A DNA stretch of 64,000 bases from Rachicladosporium sp. CCFEE 5018 (GCA_002077045.2 KZ111156.1:493444-557443); one strand, 5' to 3'. Shown: positions 1-10,503, numbered from the stretch's first letter. Notes: generated by a model from the sequence alone, not told the origin. Translations and numbers: made by a program.

Positions 1-469
1 CTAGCATGCTGCAATCCCAGCGATGGGGCGGCACGTGGTGTGGTGAATTGTTCGAAGGTCGGTTTTAGGCTGGGTGCGGGACGTTCGGCGAAGGTTGTGC
101 TGGGCGAGGATTGCAGGGGCTGGAGGTGCATGTACATTCGCTCGGCGTCTGCTTTGGCTTTTGCGCGGATGAAGGATTGTTGTTCGGGCGTGAGGCCGGG
201 GATGGATATGTCTTCGCGGCGGAAATTTGTGGGTGCAGACTTGTAAGATAGGTTAGTACGAGTAGACTAAAGGGCGATCTCCGTATTTGCAGGTCCCCGG
301 GCCGTTCATACGCATGGGTACCGAGTTCTGGAGCACTTACGATTTGCAGTGCTGGCTTGGCGTCCCAGTCCGAGTCTGAGTCTGCTGAGGACCCGCCGCG
401 GCAGTTCAAAGAGCGGAAAAAGGCTGCTATCTTGGAGCCGAAGGTCTGGTTGTATGAGGATGCCAACAT
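1..469 (-). CDS. Uncharacterised protein, 3' part cut by window edge
   Basis: Two exons are visible: 469-341 and 239 to beyond position 1. The 101-nt intron (340-240) has a GTAAGT donor, a TACTAAC-like branch site and an ACAAG acceptor, in phase 0. The reading frame starts MLASSYNQTF and continues after the intron into a charged stretch containing GLTPEQQSFIRAKAKADAER, which looks helical. The same frame is open upstream of this ATG for about 70 codons with no in-frame methionine, so a further 5' exon is possible and the start is uncertain. The product is not recognised. The clean splice and in-phase coding on both sides are the main evidence that it is a gene. Confidence 0.5.
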
Positions 470-1468
470 TTTGTCCCCGTATTTCGGAGAGGAAATCGAC
501 CCTCCTGCTCGCCGCTGAGGATACTGGCGTGTCTCGAACGCTAAGGAACCGAGTGTCGAGATGTCTGAGACCAGTGCAATGGCCACAATAAGGTCTCGCG
601 TCCTTTGAACAATTGCAGCTTCAGCTCCGAGAGCTCCTGGGCGGTGCGAAGGAATCGAATTGCGAGCAAAGGAGTGATGACACGCTCAAGCAAGCAATGG
701 ACACGCGGCAGCAGAGATGCAGAACAAGAAATGAGCGTGTTCGACGGCGTTCTCGATATCACGAGAAGACGGTGACGTCTCTTTCTGACTTTTATGCAGG
801 TTGGCAATGACAACGATGAGAAGATTCAAAAAGCAAACCTTGCCTACTCGGAGATTGACAGCTGCGTAGCTCGTGGCAGCTTGCTCACCTTGCGTACTGC
901 TACATGTGAGAGGGTGTTGGTACATTCCTGTGAGGGCGGAGTGAGTGTCGAAGGGTTGGAATGCGTTGGCGTTGTCTACATCATGAGCCTCGTATTGAAG
1001 TTTGCTTTGTAGCAAAAGAAATAGTATGCTCTTGATGAGAATGACAATTGACGCATCCATTACGCATGAACTCAAGGAGCGAGTACGGCCATGCTCGTGC
1101 CGTACAGTGAAAGGCGTGGTGCTCATGAGAGCACAGCACCTGCCATGCATCTCAAATTTCCTCCACATCGTGAGCGGGAGGCTGCAGCTCCGCCCGCTGC
1201 TGTACCACATGCCTTGCATGTCATTGCACGCGCGCGTGCCTGTTTCATCGCGGTACTGCGCGGGAGGTGAGCTTCTTTTAGACGAAAGCATATGGATTTT
1301 GAAACCTGGTTACTATTGATATGCCTCGAACCTCCCGTGGCGTATGTGCGAGCTCATATACGGTGATACTGGTCCTTGGTTTGCAGCATTGCGCGTATCG
1401 CGCCTTATGTGCAGTACAGCCATAGTGACATCGACGCGACAGTGGTAGCGTCAAGCTCATCGTGTTAT
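470..1468. other. Intergenic stretch, no supported gene
   Basis: Only overlapping low-quality frames are present on both strands and no splice-joined coding sequence could be assembled. It contains a perfect 14-bp palindrome of alternating GC (1226-1239). The right part is the 3' flank of the HET gene that ends at 1469. Confidence 0.5.
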
Positions 1469-3313
1469 TCAACGCAACACAACCTCTTCGACTTCACCTC
1501 TCGAGCACGCGACATGTACACCCTCGTTCAGCGCATGAACGTAGCAGGTGCCGACCAAGCGATACACACGCTTACCATTTTCAACAGCACCGCTAGGTCG
1601 CAGCACGAAGGGCGCCCGAGCACACAGCGCCACGGCGATCACATCGTCTGTCCGCGCCATTCGGGGTACGAGTGCAGGCTCGCCGTTTCCAAGGAGAGAA
1701 ATGGCATGCTCAGACATCCGCCCCATCACGCAAGCCAGCAGCCGGTCTCTGTCCACCTGCGAGGCCTGCTGAACCGGAGCACTCGGCAGAATGCCACTCC
1801 TAGCCACAACTTCTAGAGACGCAAAAGCATTACCGTAACTTGCAGGCATAGGGCTGCTGCCGTCGCTTTTGTCATCGTTCAAGGTCGTATTGAACGTGAG
1901 CGTAAGCCAGAAGGCTCTGATGAATTCAGTCGACCATGGAGTGGGATGACGCTCACAGACAACTTGTATTGCGGTACTGAAATACCAAACTGCCAGAGGA
2001 TCAGGTGCGATATCATGGCTTTCTAAATGAGATTCTGGCGCGGTACTGAAGTCTTGTATAGCAGCAATCCGGTCGACAATGATGAGCTGGAGCGTGAGAT
2101 TGTTGCCTTCGGACTCCAGAGCCTTGATGATACGCGGCGCTGGTCCTTTTCCGGCCCTGAGATGAGTTCCTGGGGACCCATTGAGCGCTCCAGAGAAGTC
2201 CGGCACCCACGACGGTAGATCTGAGATCTTGCGGGGCCAGCCAATACCGGCAAAGTACATGATATCGAAACTATCCCTCTGAAGCGTGAATCTCCGCGTG
2301 GCTTCGGTATACACGTCTCTAGCAGTATTGTATTCGGAGTAGTCGGGTCGGATTCCCAGATCGCCATCAGGACCGAAGAGCAACCCCAATAGACCGTAGA
2401 TGCGATCTCTTGGGTCAGCGGCTTCAGCTCCATCACAGGACGAGATCGCACCAGCTAAGGTGCACTGCCACCCCTTACTCATGCCTGCTCTGTTAGATCG
2501 CAAGTAGCAGAGCGACATGATGGTTTTACTGACGGTCCAGAAGCGCGAGCCTCCGCCGATTAGTCGGCACAGACTGGCTCGCCGCTCCCACTCTTCAAAT
2601 CGTCTCACTTCGTCCCAAGTAAGGGAAAAGCGACCCCAGACAAAGATGACGTGCCGTGGTAGTACAGCCTCTTGTATCGTCCACAGCCTGCCAAACCATG
2701 GTCGCAGAAAATGTTTTAGCAGTGCCTGCCACTCTGGACCTCGCCAGCTGGTCTGCGTCGTCTCGAGTATCGTGCCTGGCGATATAGAGATCCACTTCCC
2801 AGCTTCGTCCCTTTGGGGCAGACTCTCGAATACGCTATGCAGCTTGTTCCAGAATGCCACTGCGAGACCAGTGTCGGATAGCTCAGGACCCGCATATACG
2901 ATCACCTTTTCTGCGAGCTCATATACACTGCCCATATGTCTCACCTGGACATTCTTCTCCTCGGTGTCAGCCTGATGGAGGCACAAGTAATCGAGCCAGA
3001 TCCAGGCTTTTGCGATCCAGCCGTTCGCATACATATCCAGGAGCATCTCCAGTGTCGCCAAGGGTAAATTGTTGCGATAGTACTGACCGCCGCAACTAGT
3101 CGCGTTGTCCAGGTTACGTATCTGCAAAGTGCCCTTGTCGTCCAGGTCGCCCCATCGATACGACAGAGCTGTGTATGCGATCCCCGCCGGTAGCTTGCGT
3201 CGGTTGACAGCGATAAGGGAGCATAGTAGTGAGCCATCTGATGACAAGCCATCGACTCGAAGAAGACGGATGTTATCGTCGGTCCCGAGTGGTGTATATT
3301 GAAAGGCGTCCAT
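1469..3313 (-). CDS. Heterokaryon incompatibility (HET) domain protein, intact
   Basis: Intronless 614-residue protein of the fungal HET family (PF06985), proteins implicated in non-self recognition and programmed cell death. Visible family blocks are YTALSYRWGD (about residues 47-56), WIWLDYLCLHQ (104-114) with the following VRHMGSVYELAEKVIVYAGP, and GRLWTIQEAVL (208-218). These are followed by a DPRDRIYGLLGLL motif that is typical of this HET subfamily. No NACHT, WD or other effector domain is seen. It belongs to a different subfamily from the three damaged HET loci at 26-33 kb, which have SHCWG and GWVLQERLLS blocks. The ATG at 3313 gives the standard N-terminus. The exact recognition partner is unknown. 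Confidence 0.9.
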   Translation of the reverse strand: MDAFQYTPLGTDDNIRLLRVDGLSSDGSLLCSLIAVNRRKLPAGIAYTALSYRWGDLDDKGTLQIRNLDNATSCGGQYYRNNLPLATLEMLLDMYANGWIAKAWIWLDYLCLHQADTEEKNVQVRHMGSVYELAEKVIVYAGPELSDTGLAVAFWNKLHSVFESLPQRDEAGKWISISPGTILETTQTSWRGPEWQALLKHFLRPWFGRLWTIQEAVLPRHVIFVWGRFSLTWDEVRRFEEWERRASLCRLIGGGSRFWTVSKTIMSLCYLRSNRAGMSKGWQCTLAGAISSCDGAEAADPRDRIYGLLGLLFGPDGDLGIRPDYSEYNTARDVYTEATRRFTLQRDSFDIMYFAGIGWPRKISDLPSWVPDFSGALNGSPGTHLRAGKGPAPRIIKALESEGNNLTLQLIIVDRIAAIQDFSTAPESHLESHDIAPDPLAVWYFSTAIQVVCERHPTPWSTEFIRAFWLTLTFNTTLNDDKSDGSSPMPASYGNAFASLEVVARSGILPSAPVQQASQVDRDRLLACVMGRMSEHAISLLGNGEPALVPRMARTDDVIAVALCARAPFVLRPSGAVENGKRVYRLVGTCYVHALNEGVHVACSRGEVEEVVLR

Positions 3314-3832
3314 TTGACGGAGTAGTTAGGTTCTCACCACCATGTAGATATCTTAGTCTAGCTAGCATGTATCATTGGCAGCCTTGTCCAGGCTGGGTGG
3401 CTTTTAAGTAACGCAACCACGATTAGGACATCCTGGTGATCCGCCCCACGATCTGAGGCACGTCGAACACGGGTTCGAGTCACCTTTAAAGCCATTCGAG
3501 TTGCGACTTAGACGTGTATGACATTCGACGTAGAGCTTCGTTGAATTGCTACTACTTATGTCGTACTATACGTCGTATCTAACACACTGCATGCATGGTG
3601 CATGATGATGTCAGTGGTCGATCGTTGGTGAGGCTGAGCATCGATCACGGTCGTCTATCGAGACAATTCGCATGCCTGAGGCCAGATTGCTGCCTGGTCG
3701 TCTATATTCGTCGCATATCGTACAGAAGTATGTCGTTGCCCATCCAGACCCTTAATAAGGCCTCAAGTCCCATGCGCTCGCCTCACACCACGCTCTCTCA
3801 CAGCGTGCATCGTCTCGCGTGACATGAATACC
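3314..3832. other. Intergenic stretch between HET gene and ALDH gene
   Basis: Holds the 5' flank of the HET gene and the 3' flank of the ALDH gene. A GGTTCGAGTCA string at about 3469 resembles a tRNA B-box, but no T-stem or acceptor stem can be formed. I see no gene here. Confidence 0.5.
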
Positions 3833-5242
3833 TCATTTCGGGTAGTCCTTCAAATGCCAGCTCTTCAATCGACTGAACTGCTCGAATCCAAATACGCTCA
3901 ATGTCTGCCCCTTCCCGCTCTCCTTCCATCCCACCCACGCCAGATCCGGACTCGGGTAATCACATCGATTAACAAACACTGTGCCAGCTTCGACGTCTTC
4001 CGCCAGCTCTTCACCTCTCTTGACATCTTTCGTCCAGATAGAAGCTGTGAGCCCATACTGCGAGTCGTTCATCAGGGAGATAGCTTCTTCGTCCGAAGAG
4101 ACGGACACGATGGGAATAAGAGGACCGAACGTCTCTTCTTTCATAATGAGCATCTTGTGCGTGACGCCTGTGAGAAGTGTAGGAGGCATGTAATTCCCAT
4201 CCGCTGGTGGGTTGGCGAAGGTTGTGTTCTCGGGCGTAGCGTTCTTTGCTCCTCGTGATAGCGCATCGTCGATCTGATTCTGTATCCGCTTCTTCGACGC
4301 CTTACTGATTACAGGACCCACATGTATCTTCTCATCGCTCGGATCGCCGAGTCGATATCCTGCTAGCACCTTTTGCACCTCCTTGACGAACTCGTCGTGT
4401 ACCTTCGCATCCACGTAGATTCTCTCGAGTGAGCAGCAGCTCTGGCCCGAGTTGAAGACAGCTCCGTCCACGATCTCTTCCGCAGCCCATGCGATATCCA
4501 CATCTCCTCTGACGTACGCCGGGTCCTTCCCGCCCAGTTCAAGTCCGACTCTGCAGTCCACCCGCCCAGCCACAGCTTTCTGCACCGCCAGCCCGCCCTC
4601 CACAGACCCCGTAAAACACACAAGCTTCACTTCCTCCGCTTGCACTAGCTTCTCATTCTTACTCATGTTTCCAGAGTGAAAATACTGCAGTACCCCATTC
4701 TCCAACCCCGCCTCTTTGAAAATCTCGCATATCCTCTCCGCGATCGTAGGAGTCTGCGGACTGGGCTTGATGATCACCGCATTTCCCGCCAGCAGCGCAG
4801 GGACGAGCGAGTTGACAAGTGTAAGGTACGGGTAATTCCATGGAAACAGGACCACCACCACACCCAAAGGTGTCTTTCTGATCCATCGTCTGTACCCAAC
4901 CTCTTCCTCGCCAGGCGTATCCGCTAGCGCTTTCTCGGAGATCTTGACGAGGTACTCGCCTCGCTTCACAGCAGTGGTGACTTCCTTTGCGCCATAGGCG
5001 ATGGGCCTGCCCATTTGCTCTGTGAGTTCCTTCGCGAGATCATCCTGGCGGTCGTTAAGGAGGGAAAGTGCTTTCGAGACGATGGTCTGGCGATGGGAGA
5101 GGGATGTTTTGCGATATTTGAGAAAGGCTGCGTGTGCGGTCTTTGGAAGCGCGGTCCATTCAGAGTCGGTGGGGGGTTGGCGGGTGAGGATGACTTGGTT
5201 CGTGGTGGGCGAGACTGTCGCGAGGGTTTCGTTGACGGACAT
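3833..5242 (-). CDS. Aldehyde dehydrogenase, NAD(P)+-dependent
   Basis: Intronless 469-residue aldehyde dehydrogenase that would oxidise an aldehyde to the acid using NAD(P)+. Seen in the sequence: the PWN motif in FPWNYP (133-138), the general-base Glu in LELGGKDP (E235), the catalytic Cys in FNSGQSCCS (C269), and the EETFGPLIPI block near the C-terminus. The length is slightly below the common 480-500 residues because the N-terminus is short, but all catalytic parts are present. There is no targeting peptide or peroxisomal tail, so cytosol is likely. The substrate cannot be told from sequence; the succinate-semialdehyde / general aliphatic ALDH group is plausible. Neighbours give no pathway hint. 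Confidence 0.9.
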   Translation of the reverse strand: MSVNETLATVSPTTNQVILTRQPPTDSEWTALPKTAHAAFLKYRKTSLSHRQTIVSKALSLLNDRQDDLAKELTEQMGRPIAYGAKEVTTAVKRGEYLVKISEKALADTPGEEEVGYRRWIRKTPLGVVVVLFPWNYPYLTLVNSLVPALLAGNAVIIKPSPQTPTIAERICEIFKEAGLENGVLQYFHSGNMSKNEKLVQAEEVKLVCFTGSVEGGLAVQKAVAGRVDCRVGLELGGKDPAYVRGDVDIAWAAEEIVDGAVFNSGQSCCSLERIYVDAKVHDEFVKEVQKVLAGYRLGDPSDEKIHVGPVISKASKKRIQNQIDDALSRGAKNATPENTTFANPPADGNYMPPTLLTGVTHKMLIMKEETFGPLIPIVSVSSDEEAISLMNDSQYGLTASIWTKDVKRGEELAEDVEAGTVFVNRCDYPSPDLAWVGWKESGKGQTLSVFGFEQFSRLKSWHLKDYPK

Positions 5243-6301
5243 GACTGGGACGGTATAACTGAGTCTTGACAGGTGGGAGAGTAATTTTTAAAGAGGTAGG
5301 GTTCGCTACGAGTGGAGCATTCGAAATTCCATATGGACTGTTGAGCGACTTTCCATCGCGCGACTTGCAGTGACGTAGCTCGAATTTAGCTATACATTGG
5401 TGGGTGATGAGAAGTGTCATTGCTATGCAAACAGGCAACACGCTGGCGACATGGACAGCATGTCAGGCATTGAATTTGCTATTCCGTCTCATTTACGCTG
5501 CGCACGACCACCTGTGTGAACGCTCCTCTATGCGTCGCCCTCCGCCCAGAAAGCTCCCGTCTCCAGCTTGCACATTGTGCCATGGTCCATGGGTAGACCA
5601 TTTGATTTCGATCTTCGAATCATTATTTGAACTCTGCTTTGTTTCAGGTCAGGTCCTCCGCTGCTTCTGACGGTGGTCGGGTCGGACCCACGGGATGCAG
5701 ATCATCCAAGAAGGTCAACGAGGCAGGGCAGCAATCGCCTCTGCGGACTTCGCCATGCTGTCGTAACGGGTACGTTAGACTGCGCACAGTGTCTCGTTGT
5801 GCGCAAGTGCTCAGTAGTGCGGACTTCGACATCGATCAGAGAACGTGGTTTGCATGCGCCGCGATCACGACGACCGAGGTTACAAGCTCCAACGCGTGAG
5901 GTCGCACAGGTAGTGCCGCAGCAGATCGAGTACACCAATGGTCAGAGATGTTGTTGATATTCTGTCAGAGGACCGCGGGTGCTCTATGTGCCTGGATCAT
6001 GAGGCGTGCCCCAGGGCCGGGCGCAGAGTACCACCAGGCCGATGAGGTGAGGTCCGAAGTCGGGCGACGAACACTTGCGCTGTATCGAGCGAAGCCAATG
6101 GCGTGGCGGCGGCGTGGCGGCAGCGAGGGCCAGCGGCGCGGGGTATTGCCGGTTGGCGAGATGAGCAGGTCCCGGTGTGAGTTGTCTCGAGGCAGGAGCG
6201 ACCCAGACATGTCTCTGGGTACAGCCTGGCCAAGCCCTTCGACAACGGGTCCAGCGCGGTAACACGACTGCGGAGAGACAGGCGCCCAGGTGGAATTGCA
6301 A
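5243..6301. other. Intergenic stretch, about 1.06 kb, no supported gene
   Basis: Contains the promoter side of the ALDH gene and the 3' flank of the uS5m gene. Several short overlapping frames at 5950-6300 come from locally GC-rich DNA (GTGGCGGCGGCGTGGCGGC near 6102) and show no recognisable protein or splice structure. Confidence 0.5.
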
Positions 6302-7429
6302 TCAGTACACTTGCCCTCCGTAGTAGACCTTCCTCACATCCACCATTTTCCGTCCCCTCGCCCGTGCAACATCCTCGGGCAGTCGCTGTGCCATAAGCGC
6401 CTCGAAAGCAGCTTTGACAACATTCATCTTGTTCCTCGATCGCGGCGTTCTTGCAGCCAGATCTTGGATTCCAGCTGCTCTCGCGAGCTCATAAATCAGG
6501 TGCTGACAACGATTCCCAAACCCTACTTGAGGTCAGCTCACATCCCCACCACAATGTTCACTACAAGACAACATACCCGGCGCCCTTGCACTCAACTGCA
6601 CCACACTCGCTCCCACCTTCGCCTCCACCTCGCCATATATAGTCCGCTCCTCATACCTTGGCACGGGCTTCATGTTCCTGATCGCGTTCATCATAGCCTG
6701 CCTTCGTCCATCCTCGTCCTCCGCAGCCTTCCCCTCGCCAATCCCCAGCATCCCATCCTCGTTTCCTGCGATTGTGAGGAAGTACAAGGACTGAATCTTG
6801 CCCATGCGGGTCTGATTCACGACGCGATGGTTGACGAGGTTCTTGACGCGGAGCTTAGAGATCTGTTGCGGCGTCATGCCGGTCTGCTGGCTGAGCCTCA
6901 ATATCCTTGGATCCGTCGACTCGGCGACTTGCTGCCTGCTCGGCGCTTCGCGAGTGGGTGCAGGTGCCTTGACGGGCTCTGTGGATTTGAGAAGCTTGCC
7001 GACATCTTCCTCTTTTGTTCCTCCCACGGGAATCTCGGCAGGGTGGTCGATGATCGGACGAATCTTGCTAAAATCGTCGAAGTAGCTTATTCGCATCGGG
7101 TCCGTTCTTGCCCTTCCCTGAGTCCGCAGGTCGGCATCTGAGATTGCTGTTTCACCGGCGTAAATTGCTTCGAGTTGATCCGGGGTGTATTTCTTTGCAA
7201 GAAGAGCTTTCTCGTCCTCGGTGTAGGGCTTGATGCGAGAGTCGTTGATGCTAGGGCCGGTTCCTTGGGTGAGAAGACCCATCTTCGAGGCGGAGACATT
7301 GGGGAAGGTCGGTTTGCGGGCAGAGTAAGCAGCGGAGGCGTGTAGTTGGCGGCGCGAGGTTCGCGGGGCGGAGACGACAAGCGTCTTGAGCCTGCATGAT
7401 AGGCAAGTGTAGGCCGGAGATACACTCAT
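6302..7429 (-). CDS. MRPS5: Mitochondrial small-subunit ribosomal protein uS5m
   Basis: Two exons, 7429-6577 and 6522-6302, with a 54-nt intron (GTATGT donor, TAG acceptor, phase 1) give 357 residues. The uS5 signatures flank and span the intron: GKIQSLYFLTIAGNEDGMLGIGEGK (shortened: SLYFLTIAGNEDG, then LGIGEGKA), and after splicing APGFGNRCQHLIYELAR and the C-terminal KVYYGGQVY. The N-terminus (Arg/Ser-rich, RQLHASAAYSARK) looks like a mitochondrial presequence. Role: decoding-side protein of the mitoribosomal 30S-like subunit. The gene is divergently paired, 172 bp away, with Atp25, which also acts at the mitochondrial ribosome, so co-regulation is plausible (inference). Confidence 0.92.
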
Positions 7430-7601
7430 GATCGCGGCACGGTATGGGATGCTATGTCACGATGTCTGCCAATGCATGGGGGAGGATATGTGAGGTTCGG
7501 TGGTGTCGTCCGCTTTTGGCAGGAACAGCCGAGGCATATCGAGGCACTTCATCTCGTCGACGACGCCAACCTGTGTCGTATAACTTCCCCCAGTATTGAC
7601 T
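7430..7601. promoter_or_regulatory. Short shared promoter region of uS5m and ATP25
   Basis: Only 172 bp separate the two divergent start codons (7429 on minus, 7602 on plus), so both promoters and 5' UTRs must be packed here. No individual factor site was identified with confidence. Confidence 0.5.
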
Positions 7602-8753
7602 ATGGCAGTAGCAGGTGTGTCCAGGAGAGCCCTGGCCTGTGGCAATTGCCAACAATGGGCGCTGCGATCCTTCATGAGCAGCGTGAGCGAGCTGTATGGA
7701 TTGCCTCCAATACCAACTCGACGAGCCTTCGGGACCTCGCCGCGAACAAGATTCGGACGCTCAAGTAGGCTGGCTCAGGAAGAGTCGCAGAGATCCGTGA
7801 ACTTGCTGGACGGAACAAAGAGTACCCAGGATCAAATGGACACACACGAGGAAGAAGGCATGCTTGACCTGTCCAATGCATCTACATCCGCGGGCGACAA
7901 GGGCGGTGGCGAATCAGTGAACTCATTCGCAGAGCCTACGCAAGCCGCTGAAGTCACGCACATACCATGGTATCTCCAGCAGCAGTCGAATGCTCCCACA
8001 GTCGAGAGTCCCATGGGTGCTCGACAGCGCATCCCAGATCTCCCCGACTACCCTCCAGCTCTACTACAACCTCTCCTACGCCACGTCTCCGTCGAGCTCG
8101 GGATGGACTCGCTATCGCTACTAGACCTGCGACAACTCGATCCACCTCCAGCACTAGGATCCAATCTGATTATGATCATCGGTACCGCACGCTCAGAGAA
8201 GCACCTCCATGTCAGCGCTGATCGACTCTGCTGCTGGCTACGGACAGACTATAAGATGACGCCCTACGCCGATGGCCTACTTGGTCGCAACGAGCTAAAG
8301 CTCAAGATGAAGCGTAAGGCGAAGCGCACGCGCTTGATGAGCGCTGTAGGTGCCAAGTCAACTGGCGAAGGTGAATTGGACGATGGGCTAAGGACAGGAT
8401 GGGTATGTGTGAATGTTGGGCGAGTGGAGGACGGGGAGCTACCTGTAGGCGTGGGCAAAGTGCAAAGAGCGGAGGGGTACGTGGGTTTCGGAGCCGAGAC
8501 GACTGGTTGTAATATTGTTGTGCAACTGATGACTGAGGAAAAAAGAGAGGAGGTTGATCTGGAGAAGTTGTGGGGTGGAATTATCAACAGGGCGCGGAGA
8601 GACGCTGGAAAGGAGAGCGACGAGGCAACATCTGAGGTGAGAGAAGGCGGTTCGCCAGACGCTTCAGCGAGTTCACGCGACGATGTCGCGGTTGAGTACG
8701 ATTCGAGTATCATTGCTTCACGCGAGCACGCTGTGCAGGAGGTCCGGACTTAA
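7602..8753 (+). CDS. ATP25: Atp25-like mitochondrial protein, RsfS-type N-terminal domain only
   Basis: Intronless, 383 residues. The ATG at 7602 is the first proper start; the open frame begins a little earlier with TTG. The N-terminus is Arg-rich and uncharged by acids, as expected for mitochondrial import. The recognisable core is PWYLQQQ, PPALLQPLLRHVSVELGMDSL, DLRQLDPPPALGSN, IGTARSEKHLHVSADRL and GLLGRNELKLKMKRKAKR, which is the conserved Atp25 / ribosome-silencing-factor-like domain. Yeast Atp25 is about 600 residues and is cleaved; its C-terminal half stabilises Oli1 (ATP9) mRNA. Here the frame stops soon after the N-terminal domain, and no C-terminal domain follows in the next 500 bp. 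So only the ribosome-associated function is expected (inference). Confidence 0.85.
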   Translation: MAVAGVSRRALACGNCQQWALRSFMSSVSELYGLPPIPTRRAFGTSPRTRFGRSSRLAQEESQRSVNLLDGTKSTQDQMDTHEEEGMLDLSNASTSAGDKGGGESVNSFAEPTQAAEVTHIPWYLQQQSNAPTVESPMGARQRIPDLPDYPPALLQPLLRHVSVELGMDSLSLLDLRQLDPPPALGSNLIMIIGTARSEKHLHVSADRLCCWLRTDYKMTPYADGLLGRNELKLKMKRKAKRTRLMSAVGAKSTGEGELDDGLRTGWVCVNVGRVEDGELPVGVGKVQRAEGYVGFGAETTGCNIVVQLMTEEKREEVDLEKLWGGIINRARRDAGKESDEATSEVREGGSPDASASSRDDVAVEYDSSIIASREHAVQEVRT

Positions 8754-9250
8754 GAACGAATTCCGCGATAGCAGCGGAGCGACGAAGGACTGACAGAGCC
8801 ACTACTGCACAGGGCGACTCAGGCGCTCAGCTGTCAATCAGCAGACGTCCCTCTGAGTTCGGCAGGAAAGCGTCACCTATGGCTAGGCCAGCTTCGCTTC
8901 TGTCTATCGAACGCTTCACACTTGGCTGCAGCAGTTCTGCTGAGTCAGCCGCCCCACTGCGGAATCGACTTCAGCTCGTCTTCCTAACACTGATCCTGAA
9001 GGATCTCGCTTGTCTATGTCGGCACTCGGTCCACTGCTGCTGTGCGAGCTGACACCCTCTTCTCGTCAAGGCCTCACGGTACTGGACTTCCATGTCGGGT
9101 ACGATGACCATGTTTGCCTTGATAGGCTAGTCACCGATCGTATAAGTACGGCTTGAGAACCACATACATATGATACCTTTAAAACCCAAAACTTAACACA
9201 CTTGCCTCTGGGTCAATAAATCTAAATCATCCTTCTTCCGCATCACGATC
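8754..9250. other. Intergenic stretch, no supported gene
   Basis: About 500 bp of 3' flank of ATP25 and promoter of the next gene. An AT-rich TATAAG/ACATACATATGATACC stretch at 9140-9180 lies 70-110 bp before the next ATG and may be core promoter. No continuation of the Atp25 C-terminal domain is visible in any frame. Confidence 0.45.
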
Positions 9251-10334
9251 ATGGCCAACCTTATCGAACTCGACTCCCTCGAGATCCTCGCCATAATTGA
9301 CAATGAACTCGACCCCATCTCCCAGTCTCCCAACAGCTCAGTAATCCAAACCGGAGGCCTGAAAGAAATCGGCCTTCGCGGCCTCCTCTCCAAAGATGAT
9401 CCTCGCGGTGCCGGTGCAGAGATGCGTATGGACAAGATCTGCTGCTCTGCTCACGGGCTGTCTCTACTGATCACAGCTGTTGTCGGTGACACCCGCCGCA
9501 CGATTCTCTTCGATACCGGACCTGAGGAAAGTGCTTGGGAGCGGAACGCTGCGAGGCTTGGGGTTGACGCTGGGGTGATTGAGAGGGTCGTGCTGAGTCA
9601 TTGGCATCGGGATCATTCGGGGGGGATGTTGAAGGTGCTCGAGCATTTCGCAGCTGCAAGAAAGGGGAAGGGTGGGGAGGGCAAGGGGCTGCCGATTGAT
9701 TTGCATCCTGCGAGACCGGACTTCAGAGGCGTGCAGCCGCCTGGTATGCCTGTGTTTTCGCTCGAGGCGGATCCGACGTTTGAGTCTATTGAGGGCGCTG
9801 GTGGGGTTGTCGAGAAGAGCGATCAGGTGCATGACGTGCTTGACGGCCACTTTGCGGTGTCAGGCGAGATTCCTAGGGTGACTGACTATGAAGTCGGGTT
9901 GAAGTTCGGTGTGCGGTTCGACTCGGAAACAGGCAAGTGGGGATCGGACGAGAAGATGGCGGATGAGAGGCTGTTGCTGTGCAAAGTCAAGGGTGAGTGA
10001 TGTCGAGACCACAGCACATGTGGTGACCACTGACAAGGCACTAGGCAAAGGCATCGTCGTCTTCACGGGTTGCAGCCACGCTGGTGTCGTCAATGCCTCG
10101 AGACACGCCGTCGAACTTGGCGGAGGCGCACCACTGTATGCTGTCGTGGGTGGTTTCCATTTGGCTGACGGTCAGCCGCCGCACATACAGAGCACTGTCA
10201 ATGATCTCAAGGCATTGGATGTGCAGGTGCTACTCGCTGGTCACTGCACGGGGTGGAGAGCGAAGTATGCGATTGAGAAGGAGATGCCGGGACGGCTTGT
10301 GCCTAGTTTTGTGGGATCGAAGTATACTCTATAG
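9251..10334 (+). CDS. Metallo-beta-lactamase-fold hydrolase
   Basis: Two exons, 9251-9992 and 10045-10334, with a 52-nt intron (GTGAGT donor, CACTAG acceptor, phase 1) give 343 residues. The zinc-binding HxHxDH motif is SHWHRDHSGG (His117-His122), preceded by the ILFDTGP strand; FTGCSHAG, GGFHLAD and LAGHCTGW supply the later His ligands. This arrangement matches the MBL-fold group annotated as 7,8-dihydropterin-6-methyl-4-(ribofuranosyl)aminobenzene-phosphate synthase-like, common in bacteria, archaea and filamentous fungi. The physiological substrate in fungi is not established. No signal peptide is seen. The splice is needed to join the two halves of the domain, which supports it strongly. 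Confidence 0.85.
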
Positions 10335-10503
10335 GACCATCAGAGTCTACCTGTAAGACTGCTCACATCCGCCGGCCACGTTGAGTGCCGCTGCACCGTC
10401 TCTTTGAAGCACCCAGGTCGGCATACTAAATTTTACTGGATCCATTGACCCTTCATTTGTGCCGTGCCGCCAGTCAACCATCACCCTGTCCCTGGGCATC
10501 AAA

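Noticed and set aside
686..1291. A 201-codon minus-strand frame upstream of the first gene
   Set aside because: Composition looks random, no domain, no splice link to the gene at 1-469, and overlapping frames of similar quality exist on both strands.
3469..3479. tRNA-like B-box GGTTCGAGTCA
   Set aside because: The flanking bases cannot form a T-stem, and no A-box or acceptor stem is found at the right distance.
6290..7141. A 283-codon plus-strand frame opposite the uS5m gene
   Set aside because: It is an antisense shadow of the uS5m coding sequence; its translation is low complexity (Pro/His/Leu/Ser) with no domain, while the minus strand gives a spliced ribosomal protein.
7596..7601. TTG-ACT upstream extension of ATP25
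   Set aside because: Nuclear fungal genes start at ATG; the ATG at 7602 gives a normal mitochondrial N-terminus.
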